Source: Tritrichomonas foetus (lineage: Eukaryota; Parabasalia; Tritrichomonadida; Tritrichomonadidae). From it: a stretch of 64,000 bases of DNA. The notes under the pieces were generated by a model that saw only the letters and a program-made list of their open reading frames with translations, made no database searches and was not told where the DNA came from. A program made the translations under genes and the position numbers. Of the stretch, positions 35,561 to 45,609 are shown piece by piece (within the stretch, counting starts at the first letter, position 1; every line of letters begins with the position of its first letter). The DNA lies in NCBI GenBank assembly GCA_001839685.1, contig MLAK01000186.1:1-64000 (forward strand). The letters are read 5' to 3'.

Positions 35561-37504
35561 ATGATTCCTTCGTTAATAGCGACAGGAAAAGGAGCCGAGC
35601 GCTTCGAAAAAATTCCACTCTCGATTTATTCTTCGTCACTTGATGCAATAAAATCTGTTGCTAAAGAAATATCAGATTTAATTAGGGAAAAAGAAAAAAA
35701 GAAAGAAATATGTGTTTTAGGTCTCGCAACAGGAGTTTCACCAATTCGACTTTACAATGAATTAGTAAGGCTTCATAAGGAAGAAGGATTATCTTTTAAA
35801 AATGTTGTCACTTTCAATCTTGATGAATATTTGCCAATGGAACGAGAAAGTGAACATTCATATTGGTACTTTATGCATACACATCTTTTTGATCGAATTG
35901 ATATTCTACCTGAAAATATTAATATTCCTGATGGAAGAATTTTAGAAAATTTATAAATTACTGAGTTTTGTAAAAAATATGAACAAAAAATTGATTCATA
36001 TGGTGGAATTGATCTTCAAATTCTTGGAATTGGTCGAACTGGTCATATTGGTTTTAATGAACCTGGATCAACATTGACATCACTTACAAGAAAGGTCTTT
36101 TTGAATGATTTAACAATGCGTGATGCTTCAGGTGAGTTCGGTGGACTTGAAAATGTTCCAAAAATGGCAATCACAATGGGTGTTGGAACAATTATGAAAG
36201 CAAAGAAAGTTATTTTAATGGCTTGGGGAGAAAAGAAAGGATCAATTATTGCGAAAACTTTAGAAAGTCCAATCTCTGATCAATGTCCAGCAACTTTCCT
36301 TCAAAGGCATCATAATTGCGAATTTGTGATTGATGAAGCAGCTGCAAGTGAACTCACACGTACTAAAAAACCATGGCTTGTTTGTAATGATATTAAATGG
36401 ACTAAACAATTGATTAAAAAAGCAGTGATTAATCTCTGTTTCGAAGTGAAGAAACCGATTCTTAAATTAACAAGTAAAGATTATATTGATCATGGATTAA
36501 TTAATCTTGTAAAACAATACGAAACTGCCAACAAAGTAAACATCGAAGTTTTTAATCAAGTTCAGCATACAATCACTGGATGGCCTGGTGGAAAGCCTAA
36601 TGTTGATGACTTAACACGTCCTGAAAGAAACTCGCCATTTCCAAAAACAACTCTTGTATTCTCACCACATCCTGATGATGATGTTCTTCATATGGGTGGA
36701 ACTTTAGCAAGACTTGTTGAACAAGGAAATAATGTTCATGTTGTTTATCAAACAACTGGAAATATTGCTGTGACTGATGATTATGTTATCCAAGAACTTG
36801 ATTTATGCATTAATTTCGCAACTTTAATGAATATTGATGCAGCTAAGCTTGAAGAATTAAAAGAACTAAGACAATTATTTGTAATTAGGCAGCCAGGAGA
36901 AGTACACTCTCAAGATATTCTTCAATATAAAACATCTGTTCTTGAATCCGAATCTCGTGCAGCTTGCAGATTTTTGAAAATACCTGAAGAAAATATTCAT
37001 TTCTTAAGAATGCCATTTTATGAAACTGGAATGATTCAAAAGAAATCATTATCTAATGAAGATATTGAGAGTGTTGTCAAAATAATGAGAGAGGTGAAAC
37101 CTCATCAAATCTTTGCTGCTGGTGATTTGGTTGATCCACATGGAACTCATTACCTCTGTCTTGAAGCTATTGTTCGTGCTCTAAATATTGTTGACCAAGA
37201 TGATTGGTTTAAGGATTGCTATATTTGGCTCTACAGAGGTGCCCAGTATGAGTGGGAGTTGGAAAAAATTGATATGGCAGTTCAGTTAAGTCCATCTGAA
37301 TTGGATATTAAAAATAAGGCTATTTATCGTCATGGATCACAATGTAATTTCCCCGCTTTTCCAGGAGAGTTTCGACAAAATGCTGAGAAAAGAAATCGAA
37401 ATAATGCAGTACTTTATGATAAACTTGGAATGGCTGAATATGAAGCAATTGAAGCATTTGCACGGTACCATTTTAAGCATGGCGATTATTTAATCAAACC
37501 ATAA
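35561..37504 (+). CDS. nagB: NagB-LmbE fusion (glucosamine-6-phosphate deaminase-like + LmbE-type deacetylase), interrupted by one in-frame TAA
   Basis: One reading frame of 648 codons carries a NagB-like isomerase/deaminase domain (about 1-250) and a C-terminal LmbE/PIG-L domain (about 360-640). It has a single stop, TAA at 35954-35956, after residue 131. Sequence on both sides is continuous NagB (…GRILENL-stop-ITEFCKKYEQKID). Motifs: LDEYLP (about 86), GIGRTGHIGFNEPGS (about 156, the GxGxxGHIxFNEP active-site loop, with Thr where E. coli NagB has Asp141), and LmbE zinc motifs HPDDD (about 368) and DPHGTHY (about 524). The fusion matches a Bacteroidetes-type architecture (as in Bacteroides BT_0258), so lateral transfer is likely. 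It would act in amino-sugar catabolism. A premature stop, a sequencing error (CAA to TAA) or readthrough are the options. Confidence 0.82.
35954..35956 (+). other. in-frame TAA splitting the NagB-LmbE frame
   Basis: The only stop inside an otherwise open 1.94-kb frame; the codon context is TTA-TAA-ATT. No intron signal surrounds it. Confidence 0.85.
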
Positions 37505-37513
37505 TTTAAAAAA

Positions 37514-39646
37514 TACCCTATCCTATCTTCAATTCGTGTTTTGACAGTGTCAGATTTCCCCCTGAATAAACTATAGAATTTTATTAAAATAAACGATAGA
37601 ATTATACCCCACAATTTTACAAATAAACTATACAATATTCAAAAGTATTCTAAACCTCGTGGTCCAACAGCGATAGATGGATCAAGTACCACGCTTACAT
37701 GGTGGCCAGAGATTAGAATATTTGGCGGATTTAGCCTTAGAAAAGTTTGTCAAAAGACGACCATACATTCAATATACGAAAATAGTCAAGAAACTTGAAC
37801 CTATTTTTTTTCTTATGCAGGTCAAACTTAGGCATGGTGAATATAGAAGAATATCTAAAACTACAGGTATTCCATATACCACCATCTTAAGTTGGAAAAA
37901 CAAAATTTTAAAAGATAACAATTGGAGACCGAACAAAGTGAATTTTAATATATCAAAAAGAGTATTTACAGATGACGAAGAAATACAATTAATAAATATG
38001 ATACAAACAGAATATTTAGACAAAAATATTTTCTTTTCGGATTCAGATTTTAAATATAAAGCATTGAATTATTATTATCAAACATTAAACAAAGGAATTG
38101 ATGACTCAGAATTTTTGTGTTCCCCGACATTCATAGCCGATTTTAAAAAGAGACACGAAATTTCTTTACGTAAGCCTCATTTAAAAAGAAGACCGGATAT
38201 TTCACAAATTAAAATTAATGAATTTCGTTATAAAGTCTTGTCAATTATGCAGTTAAATGATAGATCACATATTATAAACATGGATGAGACTTGTTGGCAA
38301 GTTGTTAATGCCAATTTCTTTACATGGGCGAAAAAAGGAAGTCAAACTGTAACTGTTAATATACATGATAACGTAAAAACATCTTTAACGGCAATTGCAT
38401 CAATTGATGCAAATGGAAAAAAGTTACCTCTCATGATTGTAGGTAAAGGTAAAACAGAAAAGTGCCTGACGAAGTTAAACCTTCCATCAGATGTTTGGTC
38501 TCATCACAGTGAATCCGGTTGGGCGACAACCGACATAATCCTGAAATATTTGGAAAATTTAAGAAAACTTTTTCATGATGGAAAAGAGATTATATTGCTT
38601 CTTGATATTTATAAATCACATATTGCAGATGAGTGCCGCCTATTTGCAGAATCTTTGAAAATTCAACTTGTGTACATTCCGCCTGGTTGTACTGATATTC
38701 TTCAGCCTCTCGACATACGAATATTTGGTATATTAAAAGGTCGGGCTCGTCGTCTATGGAGAATACATCAGTTGAACAATAACGAGCCATTAAAAAAGGC
38801 AGGAGCTGTTAATATTCTTATACAAGCATGGAATAGTCTGAGTGAGCATGCAGTCCAATCTTCATGGGGCATTTTTGAAAACATCGAATTTGTAGATGAA
38901 GATTTATTTTTTGAAGATATTGATTACGAAGAATAATTCAAACAACAAACAAGCAAGCATTATTAAAAACATAACAATTATTTATGAATTCTTAGATTTT
39001 TTTTCTTTCATATTTTATTTCTTTTCTTTTGTTTTTCATTTCATTTCTTTTGTTTTTCATTTCTTTTTCTTTACATAACATAAAACAGAAGGTTTAATAT
39101 TGAAAATTGTATCATTCAGAAAAATGAAAATGAATTTCAAAAAAAAAAAAAAAAATCGATTAACTTGTGTTTTCGTATGAGTATATAGGTGTCATGGTTA
39201 TTATTTTATTTATAATAATTTCTTTCTACTTAAGTACTTAAATTCCATCCAATAAAGATATAACCTAAAAATTATATCTTCTAAAAACCTACCAAAGGAG
39301 TCAAATTGCGATGCTGCTTTGTTTATCGTGATTTCATTGCTTAATTAGCTTTTTGATGACTTTTTTAGCATTTTTATTTTTAAATTGTACCGTTTTTTCG
39401 AAATTGATATTTGTTGATTTTCGCGTTTTTTACCATAAATAAGATATGCTATTGAACATCTTTTTGTAAAGTTATGCTTCAGGTTTCAAGGCGAAGTTCG
39501 GATTGTACGAAGGAAAAATGATGTTTTATCGAAAATATTGCAGATTTTAGAAAAAAAAACGGATAAAAAATAAAATATTCAATTTCGTATCGTCATTTTA
39601 AAAAATTTGACACTGTCAAAACACGAATTGAAGATAGGATAGGGTA
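37514..39646 (+). mobile_element. complete pogo/Tc1-mariner-type transposon with TA target duplication
   Basis: A perfect 37-bp inverted repeat bounds the element at 37516-37552 and 39608-39644, starting CCCTATCCTATCTTCAATTC. With one mismatch the match extends a few bases further inward. TA flanks both ends (37514-37515 and 39645-39646), the target duplication of this superfamily. The element is 2,129 bp without the TAs and encodes one transposase. It inserted about 11 bp after the stop codon of the NagB-LmbE gene. Perfect TIRs and an open transposase frame suggest recent activity. Confidence 0.93.
37677..38936 (+). CDS. pogo-like DDE transposase
   Basis: 419 residues, the sole gene of the transposon. 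The N-terminal third (about 1-170) carries helix-turn-helix DNA-binding motifs (YRRISKTTGIPYTTILSWKN; the CENP-B-like second HTH about 95-165). The catalytic core (about 180-390) has INMDETCWQV (first Asp), ILLLDIYKSHIADE (second Asp) and PPGCTDILQPLDIRIF (third Asp, in the TDxLQPLD form of pogo/Tigger/jerky elements), so it belongs to the DDD branch of Tc1/mariner/pogo. The sequence LLLDIYKSH differs from the usual LLLDNxxxH at one position (Asn to Ile). The frame is undisrupted. The start is the ATG at 37677, just after a stop. Confidence 0.92.
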   Translation: MDQVPRLHGGQRLEYLADLALEKFVKRRPYIQYTKIVKKLEPIFFLMQVKLRHGEYRRISKTTGIPYTTILSWKNKILKDNNWRPNKVNFNISKRVFTDDEEIQLINMIQTEYLDKNIFFSDSDFKYKALNYYYQTLNKGIDDSEFLCSPTFIADFKKRHEISLRKPHLKRRPDISQIKINEFRYKVLSIMQLNDRSHIINMDETCWQVVNANFFTWAKKGSQTVTVNIHDNVKTSLTAIASIDANGKKLPLMIVGKGKTEKCLTKLNLPSDVWSHHSESGWATTDIILKYLENLRKLFHDGKEIILLLDIYKSHIADECRLFAESLKIQLVYIPPGCTDILQPLDIRIFGILKGRARRLWRIHQLNNNEPLKKAGAVNILIQAWNSLSEHAVQSSWGIFENIEFVDEDLFFEDIDYEE

Positions 39647-40480
39647 TAATGATTCTCATTCCAAATCATTTTTTTTGCCATCTTCTTATATTCACTAATT
39701 TAAAAATTTAGTAGATAATTAACAAATTGCTCTATTCCCATATTCAGATATTTATGTCGAAAATAACAAGTGTGTTTTTGGTTTTAATTGAAAATTGAAT
39801 ACCTATTCAAATTTTTGATAAGAAGTTGTTGCATCGAGATTAAATTGCGATTAATGACATTTTTCATTTGATTCAATCTTCGATATCAGGATTTAAAGAG
39901 ATTTTCGGAAAATCATCGAACATATCTAAAACAAAAAATAAAAAAATAAAAAAAAAAAAAAAAAAAAAAGTTTCCTCAATTCAATCCTTTTTCAAAAGTT
40001 GAAATTAACTCTTTTGAATTAATTTCTCATGATTTTATTTTTCAGATGATTTTATTTCTTCTTATACTCAGAATTTATTTGAAGCTTTAGCACATAGAAC
40101 CATTTCAAAAAATTATCATTTCCAGCAAAATATAAAGTTCATTGTGCAAAAAGACTAAATGCTTGTATTATTGAATATAACGATATTTTATCAGATTTTT
40201 ATTTCAATATTTCAATCAATTATTTTTTTTCATTCGTCATGATGGAATTTTTCTAAATAACTAGTATTGAATTTAAATAATACAATTATCTCAATTTTTA
40301 GTGGATTCATTGATTAGACAAAATGCGGACACTATTTATCTTTCGCGAATCGAATTAAAATCATATTTCTCAATGATTTACCCAAGAAAAAGCAATTATT
40401 ATTATTTTCTTACAATTTTCATAATTATATAAAAATTCAATAAAAGCATTCAAAAAGTTGAGAAAGAATATAAGAGCGAA
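39647..40480. other. intergenic, possible gene relic
   Basis: 830 bp upstream of the cyclase. It contains a 19-base poly(A) run (about 39951-39969), and broken coding-like stretches (SSYTQNLFEALAHRTISKN at about 40058-40114; RLNACIIEYNDILSDFYF at about 40157-40210; DSLIRQNADTIYLSRIELK at about 40302-40360) in different frames. These may be remains of one old gene; no family recognised. Confidence 0.3.
40450..40459 (+). promoter_or_regulatory. TCAAAAAGTT element before the adenylate cyclase
   Basis: 22-31 bp upstream of the ATG at 40481; the same core recurs upstream of other genes. Given short trichomonad 5' UTRs it lies near the transcription start. Confidence 0.3.
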
Positions 40481-43400
40481 ATGATACCAGCTGCAACACA
40501 GTTCTCGACAACCAACGCAGGAATTTCTCTTTCTTCGTTGCAGGGATTGAGTTATAAGTATGAAGGATTGATTCAGCAACCTCTCACTAAAGTTCTTCGA
40601 AATACGTTATTTTATTTCATTTCGTACATGGATTCAATCGTTCCGATCTTTAGACCAATGCATTATTTCATTTCGGCATGGCGGTTAGTCCAAATCTGGG
40701 GGCTGAGCACCTGCGCAGCATATTCTGATTTATGGGCCCCTGGAATACCCCAAGATGCCATGAGTATCGTATCAATTTTATTTCACATTGTTCCAGCAAG
40801 CTATAGAAAAGACTGCGCTAATGTCGTAAATTTGATTCTAGTATCGATCCTTGGAATCATATATTTAATTTGGTTTTTGAGCGCTTTGTATTTGAAAAAA
40901 TATGCAAAATTACCTAAATCGTTAGTTTATTTCATATACATCATGATATCTTCCGCTTTATTAATAATTCCACCGGTGATGATGAATAATGCTGGAGAGT
41001 CGATTTCGAGGCTAATTACCAAAGTTCCACAAGAATTATCGTCAATTGGAGTCATTATTGTGTTAATTATTGTCGTGGTATTTTGCATTTTAACTTATAC
41101 CGCTTTTAAAACCTTGATTTGCTCGTCCTTAATTTTTCGACCAATGTCTTTACAAACAGTTTTACCTACTCCACAAAATATTATGATAGCTTTGACTTTA
41201 ATTTCAACATTTAGTATGGCAATTGGATCTAAGCTTGATCAAATTCCTAGAATTATTTGTATGTGTCTGTCGTTACTTGTCACAGTTTATGGTTTAAAGG
41301 TTCCCTTTGCACCAGGAACCATTATAAGAGCAAATTCTCGAATATTTTTCATCGCGATTAGCATTTCATCAATTATCAATCATATATTGTTCATTATTTA
41401 TGTTGCAATTGAACGACAAGCAACCCAAATAGAATTATTCATATTGATTTTAATCTTTGCTATTTCTTACCTGGCTGCATATTTCATTCACCAGCGCTTT
41501 ATCACTAAAAAATTACTTATTTTGGATGATGTTTTTGAAGTAATAGAAAATACTGATGATTTTCTAAATATTGTTCGAACTTCAAACAATATGATTTCAT
41601 TATTATGTATTGGAATGGAATTAGGTCACCCTGCCATTCAAAATTGGAAAATATTTAGTAAAGCATCCGAAGCTTTCCCTGAGTGTTCAGACGTATGGGT
41701 TGTTTATGGAAAGTTTGTGGCAATTTTCCCACAAGAATTTAATTTGCTTGGCTATGTGATTCACAACATGGCTATACACAAATTTAAAGGCTTTTCGATT
41801 AGACAAAATATGATGCAAGCATTTAATATTCAAATGCAACGTGAATGTACACTTACACCTCAATTGAAACATAAACTTACTTTGCTATCTAAATCTGTAT
41901 CACAAGCTAAAACGAAATTAAGACATGTTTGGGATATAGTTATTCAAGGAAATACAAAAGAAATGGAAAACGCAGTCAATGCTTCTTATTTGTCTATTCA
42001 GAAATGTGAAAATGAATTTTTACATGCAATAACTCAATACCCAAATAATAGATTCATTGCAAGAGCATACACCCGATTTTTATTGGAAGTTACAGGAAAT
42101 CATGAAAAATTTATTTTTTGGAAGGATAAAACCAATGCAATGAAAAATGGAGTACTTGCACATGAAGATTTAACCCATATTTTGGGAATAGATTCTTTTC
42201 CTTTATTAAATGAAAAAGCAGTCACAATGATATCACCAACAGCGTTTTCAGGAAATAATGAAAGTGAAATTTTAACAGGTTTTGAATCTGAAATATGTGA
42301 TGATATTGGAAGTCAAGTAAACTATGAACAAACTAGTTTAATTGCAGAAAAAATTGACAAATTAACTTACCCAGCTTTAAGATGCCAAAACATTTGGATT
42401 GTTTTATGTTTTATTTTATTTATTATTGGTATGACTATGGCATTATTATTTTATATTCAAGTTTTCATTCAAAATAACAGCGTTCCACTAGATTTTATGT
42501 ATAATATGGCATTAATTCAATTATATAATTTTATGATGCCACTTTTCACGCATCATTACATCATGGAAAACATTCCACAATCATCTGAACCTAATGCACC
42601 AAAGTATTTTTCAGCTCCAAAATATGGAAACATTGATCTTCTCGCTTTTGGAATGAAAACTGATACACGTTCGCAGCTTGATTATATAGTAAATTCATGT
42701 TCACTGGTTATGGAAAAGCTTGTTAGTTTTCATAACTTTGATCCAACTGCTCCAACATTAAAGAAAGCCAGATCACTTTTATTTGATTCTATCATACAAA
42801 CCAAATATTATATTAATGAAACATCTTATAAGAATGTCACATCATCATTACAATCAATTATGTATGATACTGTTGTTTTAATTAGTGAATTACTAATTGA
42901 TAAAACACCATCAACATCATTCTTTTATAGTACATTAAAATCTCCAAATCTGTTAAATAGTTTCATGACTTGCCAAGATTTGAATGAAAATATATCACAG
43001 GTTCTTGACTACCTTGAAGAATATGTTACCAATTTTGCTGCAAATATAAAAAATTATGTTTATATGGTAGAGATCGCTGTCTGTGTCGCTTTAGCAATTA
43101 TGTATATTATTACGATAATTGTTGTTTTATACAAAATCCAAAAAAATAAAGATACTGTTTATAAATGCTTAACAGCTTTACCCAAAAATGTGGTTTCATC
43201 AGTATCTGAATCTTTACGTCTGTTAAATAAAAATGGTGAATCTTCAAAAGCAACTGAGGTTGATACCGAACTTTCTAAGCAAGAAGATTCAATGTTGAAA
43301 ATGTTTGCAACAGCTAGTGATTCAAATTCCACATTTTCTACAGATAATATATACTTGATTGTCTATTATACAATTTTTGGTGTTATTACGATATTTTTAG

Positions 43401-45217
43401 TATTCATTTTGCTAAATATGTTGCCATCGATATCATCAACATTAGTTAAAAATGCTCCACATATTAGCAAAGTGTTAGGCACATCTACCTATATGATGAG
43501 CGTTGAGGTTTCCTTTAATGATGCCATTGCTGGAAACTTTGGATATCCATTTTCTGAAAAAAATATTGGATTAGGTGGACGAAATTTAACAAAAATTTTC
43601 CTTATATTATCTTATTATATTGGGAAATATTATGATTCATATCATAGTTCAAAATTTGGTACTGAAGATCGAAGTGTTTTACCATATGAGAATTTCAATT
43701 CGCATATTTTAAGTATAAATACATCTAAACAATGTCCAAATCGTACAATTCCAACCACCACAGTTCGTGAAGCAATAGATTGTTTGACTATTAATAATCA
43801 AATTCAGCTTTTCACTCTTTTAGTTCGGAAGTTTTCAATTCCATACATGGATAAAACTATTGGCGGCGATGTTCAAAAATCCACTTTTGATCCACAAGGT
43901 GAACTCTTTTCTAATGTTTGGTATCTTATTATGAAAATGTATGCAGAAGTATTCTTTCCAATGTTTAGTAGAATTGTTTCTGATATGGAATCATTAATGA
44001 AATATGAATCCAAAAAACATATTCCATTAATTGTTGTTGTTATTATTTTATCATTTATAGTCATGTGTTTAATCATCCATCGTAGTCATGATATTAAAAC
44101 AAAGTTAGATTTCACTTTGAGACTTCTTCTACAATGTAATCCAACAGTAGTAACATCTACTGTTCGAGTTGTGGATGTCTTAAACGGTAACTTTAACCAA
44201 CGTGTAAAAGATGCAACATTAAGAGATAAAGCTTACTATGACCTGGTTTTGAAAGAGGTGCCTGATGTTACCATTGTAGCCGATCAAAACTTCAAAATTA
44301 CAGATATCAACCTAGCTTTTGTTCGTCTCTTCCCAGATAAGGCTGAATGTATTTTGAATAGTGACATTCGTGCTTTCTTCAAAGATAATCGCTTTGTTAT
44401 TAATGAATTAACAATTGCGAATAATTCAGAAGAAATTATAAAATATAAAAACGAAGATGATCCATTCATTTACTTACAAACAAAAGTATCTTTAATCACA
44501 CAAACTTATGTTGTTACAATGCGTGATGTTTCACAAACAGTTAGTTATAATCAACTCATTAAAGAAGAACATTCAAAAAGTGATAAATTATTAGCATCAA
44601 TTTTACCCCCTAATTTAGTATCTCGTGTTCAATCTGGCGAGAAAAACATTTCTTTCTCAGTCCCATCAGCATCTATTTTATTCATGGATATTGTTGAATT
44701 TACTCCTTGGTGCGCAAGTGGAACAGCAGCTGGAGTAATGTCAACATTGAATTTAATGTATAAATATTTCGATTCTGCTTTATCTCATGGAAAAACATTG
44801 ACAAAGATTAAATGTATTGGTGATTGTTATATGGCAGCTGGTGGAATTTTCACTGAAATGAATCAACCTGCAATTCATGCCAAAGAAGCTGTCGAATTTG
44901 GTCTTTCTGCAATTGAATCTATTGAACAATTGAATAAGGAAAAGAATGAATCACTGAAAATTCGTGTTGGAATAAATACTGGAGGCCCTATCGTTGCAGG
45001 TGTTCTTGGAACAGAAAAACCAACTTTCGAAATCTTGGGACCAGCTATTAACATGGCTCAACAAATGGAGCATAATGGAATGCCAATGCTTGTTCATATT
45101 TCACGAAGTGTTTACGAATTAATTTATAGTGGTTCATTCAAAATTAAGGAGCGCGGGCAAATTTCAATCAAAAATGGAAAAGTTGTTACTTATCTTGTTG
45201 AAGGAAAAGTTGAATAA
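40481..45217 (+). CDS. multi-pass class III adenylate cyclase with PAS-like domain
   Basis: 1,578 residues. Multiple TM clusters (about 50-340, 620-690, 860-885, 960-985, 1185-1210) surround large loops; the architecture matches the big cyclases of trichomonads. A PAS-like segment (about 1255-1340: VPDVTIVADQNFKITDINLAFVR) precedes a linker and one class III catalytic domain (about 1380-1575). FMDIVEFT (about 1402) holds a metal Asp; TKIKCIGDCYMAA (about 1442) holds the Lys expected for adenine recognition plus the second Asp. FEILGPAINMAQQME (about 1515) has the conserved Asn, but Gln where the transition-state Arg (xNxxxR) normally sits. Other trichomonad cyclases share this form as I recall, so it is probably active as a dimer by a variant mechanism. 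It would make cAMP in response to an unknown signal. Confidence 0.88.
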   Translation: MIPAATQFSTTNAGISLSSLQGLSYKYEGLIQQPLTKVLRNTLFYFISYMDSIVPIFRPMHYFISAWRLVQIWGLSTCAAYSDLWAPGIPQDAMSIVSILFHIVPASYRKDCANVVNLILVSILGIIYLIWFLSALYLKKYAKLPKSLVYFIYIMISSALLIIPPVMMNNAGESISRLITKVPQELSSIGVIIVLIIVVVFCILTYTAFKTLICSSLIFRPMSLQTVLPTPQNIMIALTLISTFSMAIGSKLDQIPRIICMCLSLLVTVYGLKVPFAPGTIIRANSRIFFIAISISSIINHILFIIYVAIERQATQIELFILILIFAISYLAAYFIHQRFITKKLLILDDVFEVIENTDDFLNIVRTSNNMISLLCIGMELGHPAIQNWKIFSKASEAFPECSDVWVVYGKFVAIFPQEFNLLGYVIHNMAIHKFKGFSIRQNMMQAFNIQMQRECTLTPQLKHKLTLLSKSVSQAKTKLRHVWDIVIQGNTKEMENAVNASYLSIQKCENEFLHAITQYPNNRFIARAYTRFLLEVTGNHEKFIFWKDKTNAMKNGVLAHEDLTHILGIDSFPLLNEKAVTMISPTAFSGNNESEILTGFESEICDDIGSQVNYEQTSLIAEKIDKLTYPALRCQNIWIVLCFILFIIGMTMALLFYIQVFIQNNSVPLDFMYNMALIQLYNFMMPLFTHHYIMENIPQSSEPNAPKYFSAPKYGNIDLLAFGMKTDTRSQLDYIVNSCSLVMEKLVSFHNFDPTAPTLKKARSLLFDSIIQTKYYINETSYKNVTSSLQSIMYDTVVLISELLIDKTPSTSFFYSTLKSPNLLNSFMTCQDLNENISQVLDYLEEYVTNFAANIKNYVYMVEIAVCVALAIMYIITIIVVLYKIQKNKDTVYKCLTALPKNVVSSVSESLRLLNKNGESSKATEVDTELSKQEDSMLKMFATASDSNSTFSTDNIYLIVYYTIFGVITIFLVFILLNMLPSISSTLVKNAPHISKVLGTSTYMMSVEVSFNDAIAGNFGYPFSEKNIGLGGRNLTKIFLILSYYIGKYYDSYHSSKFGTEDRSVLPYENFNSHILSINTSKQCPNRTIPTTTVREAIDCLTINNQIQLFTLLVRKFSIPYMDKTIGGDVQKSTFDPQGELFSNVWYLIMKMYAEVFFPMFSRIVSDMESLMKYESKKHIPLIVVVIILSFIVMCLIIHRSHDIKTKLDFTLRLLLQCNPTVVTSTVRVVDVLNGNFNQRVKDATLRDKAYYDLVLKEVPDVTIVADQNFKITDINLAFVRLFPDKAECILNSDIRAFFKDNRFVINELTIANNSEEIIKYKNEDDPFIYLQTKVSLITQTYVVTMRDVSQTVSYNQLIKEEHSKSDKLLASILPPNLVSRVQSGEKNISFSVPSASILFMDIVEFTPWCASGTAAGVMSTLNLMYKYFDSALSHGKTLTKIKCIGDCYMAAGGIFTEMNQPAIHAKEAVEFGLSAIESIEQLNKEKNESLKIRVGINTGGPIVAGVLGTEKPTFEILGPAINMAQQMEHNGMPMLVHISRSVYELIYSGSFKIKERGQISIKNGKVVTYLVEGKVE

Positions 45218-45582
45218 GAAAAATTGCGACTAGAATTGTGTCTTTATTTTATAAATATAAATTTATAATTATTTTTTAATCTGACTTTTAACCAATTCAC
45301 ACATATTAAATTACAAAACTATACAGCATAAAATCAAGGAAATTGTGATTTGAATCATGAATCAACCAAAAAATGAATGAAGTGTACTTTTAGGTTGCAT
45401 CAATAATACATACTAATATGTTTATACATTATTGTATAATGATCATTGTAAATCCGTTCCAGACAAATCGAATTTGGAATTGTGGAAATGGTTAGAAAAT
45501 TCTTAGTTAACAGTTATTTAATTAATTCTCAAATAACGATTAGTTATTCAAAAACTGGAACTCAAATTGTGTAAGATTCATC

Positions 45583-45592
45583 TGAAAAAGTT
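45583..45592 (+). promoter_or_regulatory. TGAAAAAGTT element before the TTLL gene
   Basis: 18-27 bp upstream of the ATG at 45610; one base different from the TCAAAAAGTT core found upstream of several other genes. Confidence 0.3.
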
Positions 45593-45609
45593 TAAAATTT
45601 TGATTTAAA

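Noticed and set aside
35957..37504. A separate gene starting at TTG 36074 downstream of the NagB stop
   Set aside because: TTG is not a usual eukaryotic start, and NagB homology runs continuously from before the TAA into the 35957-36073 stretch in the same frame.
39951..39969. Poly(A) run as the tail of a retroposed gene
   Set aside because: No processed gene body precedes it and no flanking duplications are visible; long A runs are common in this DNA.
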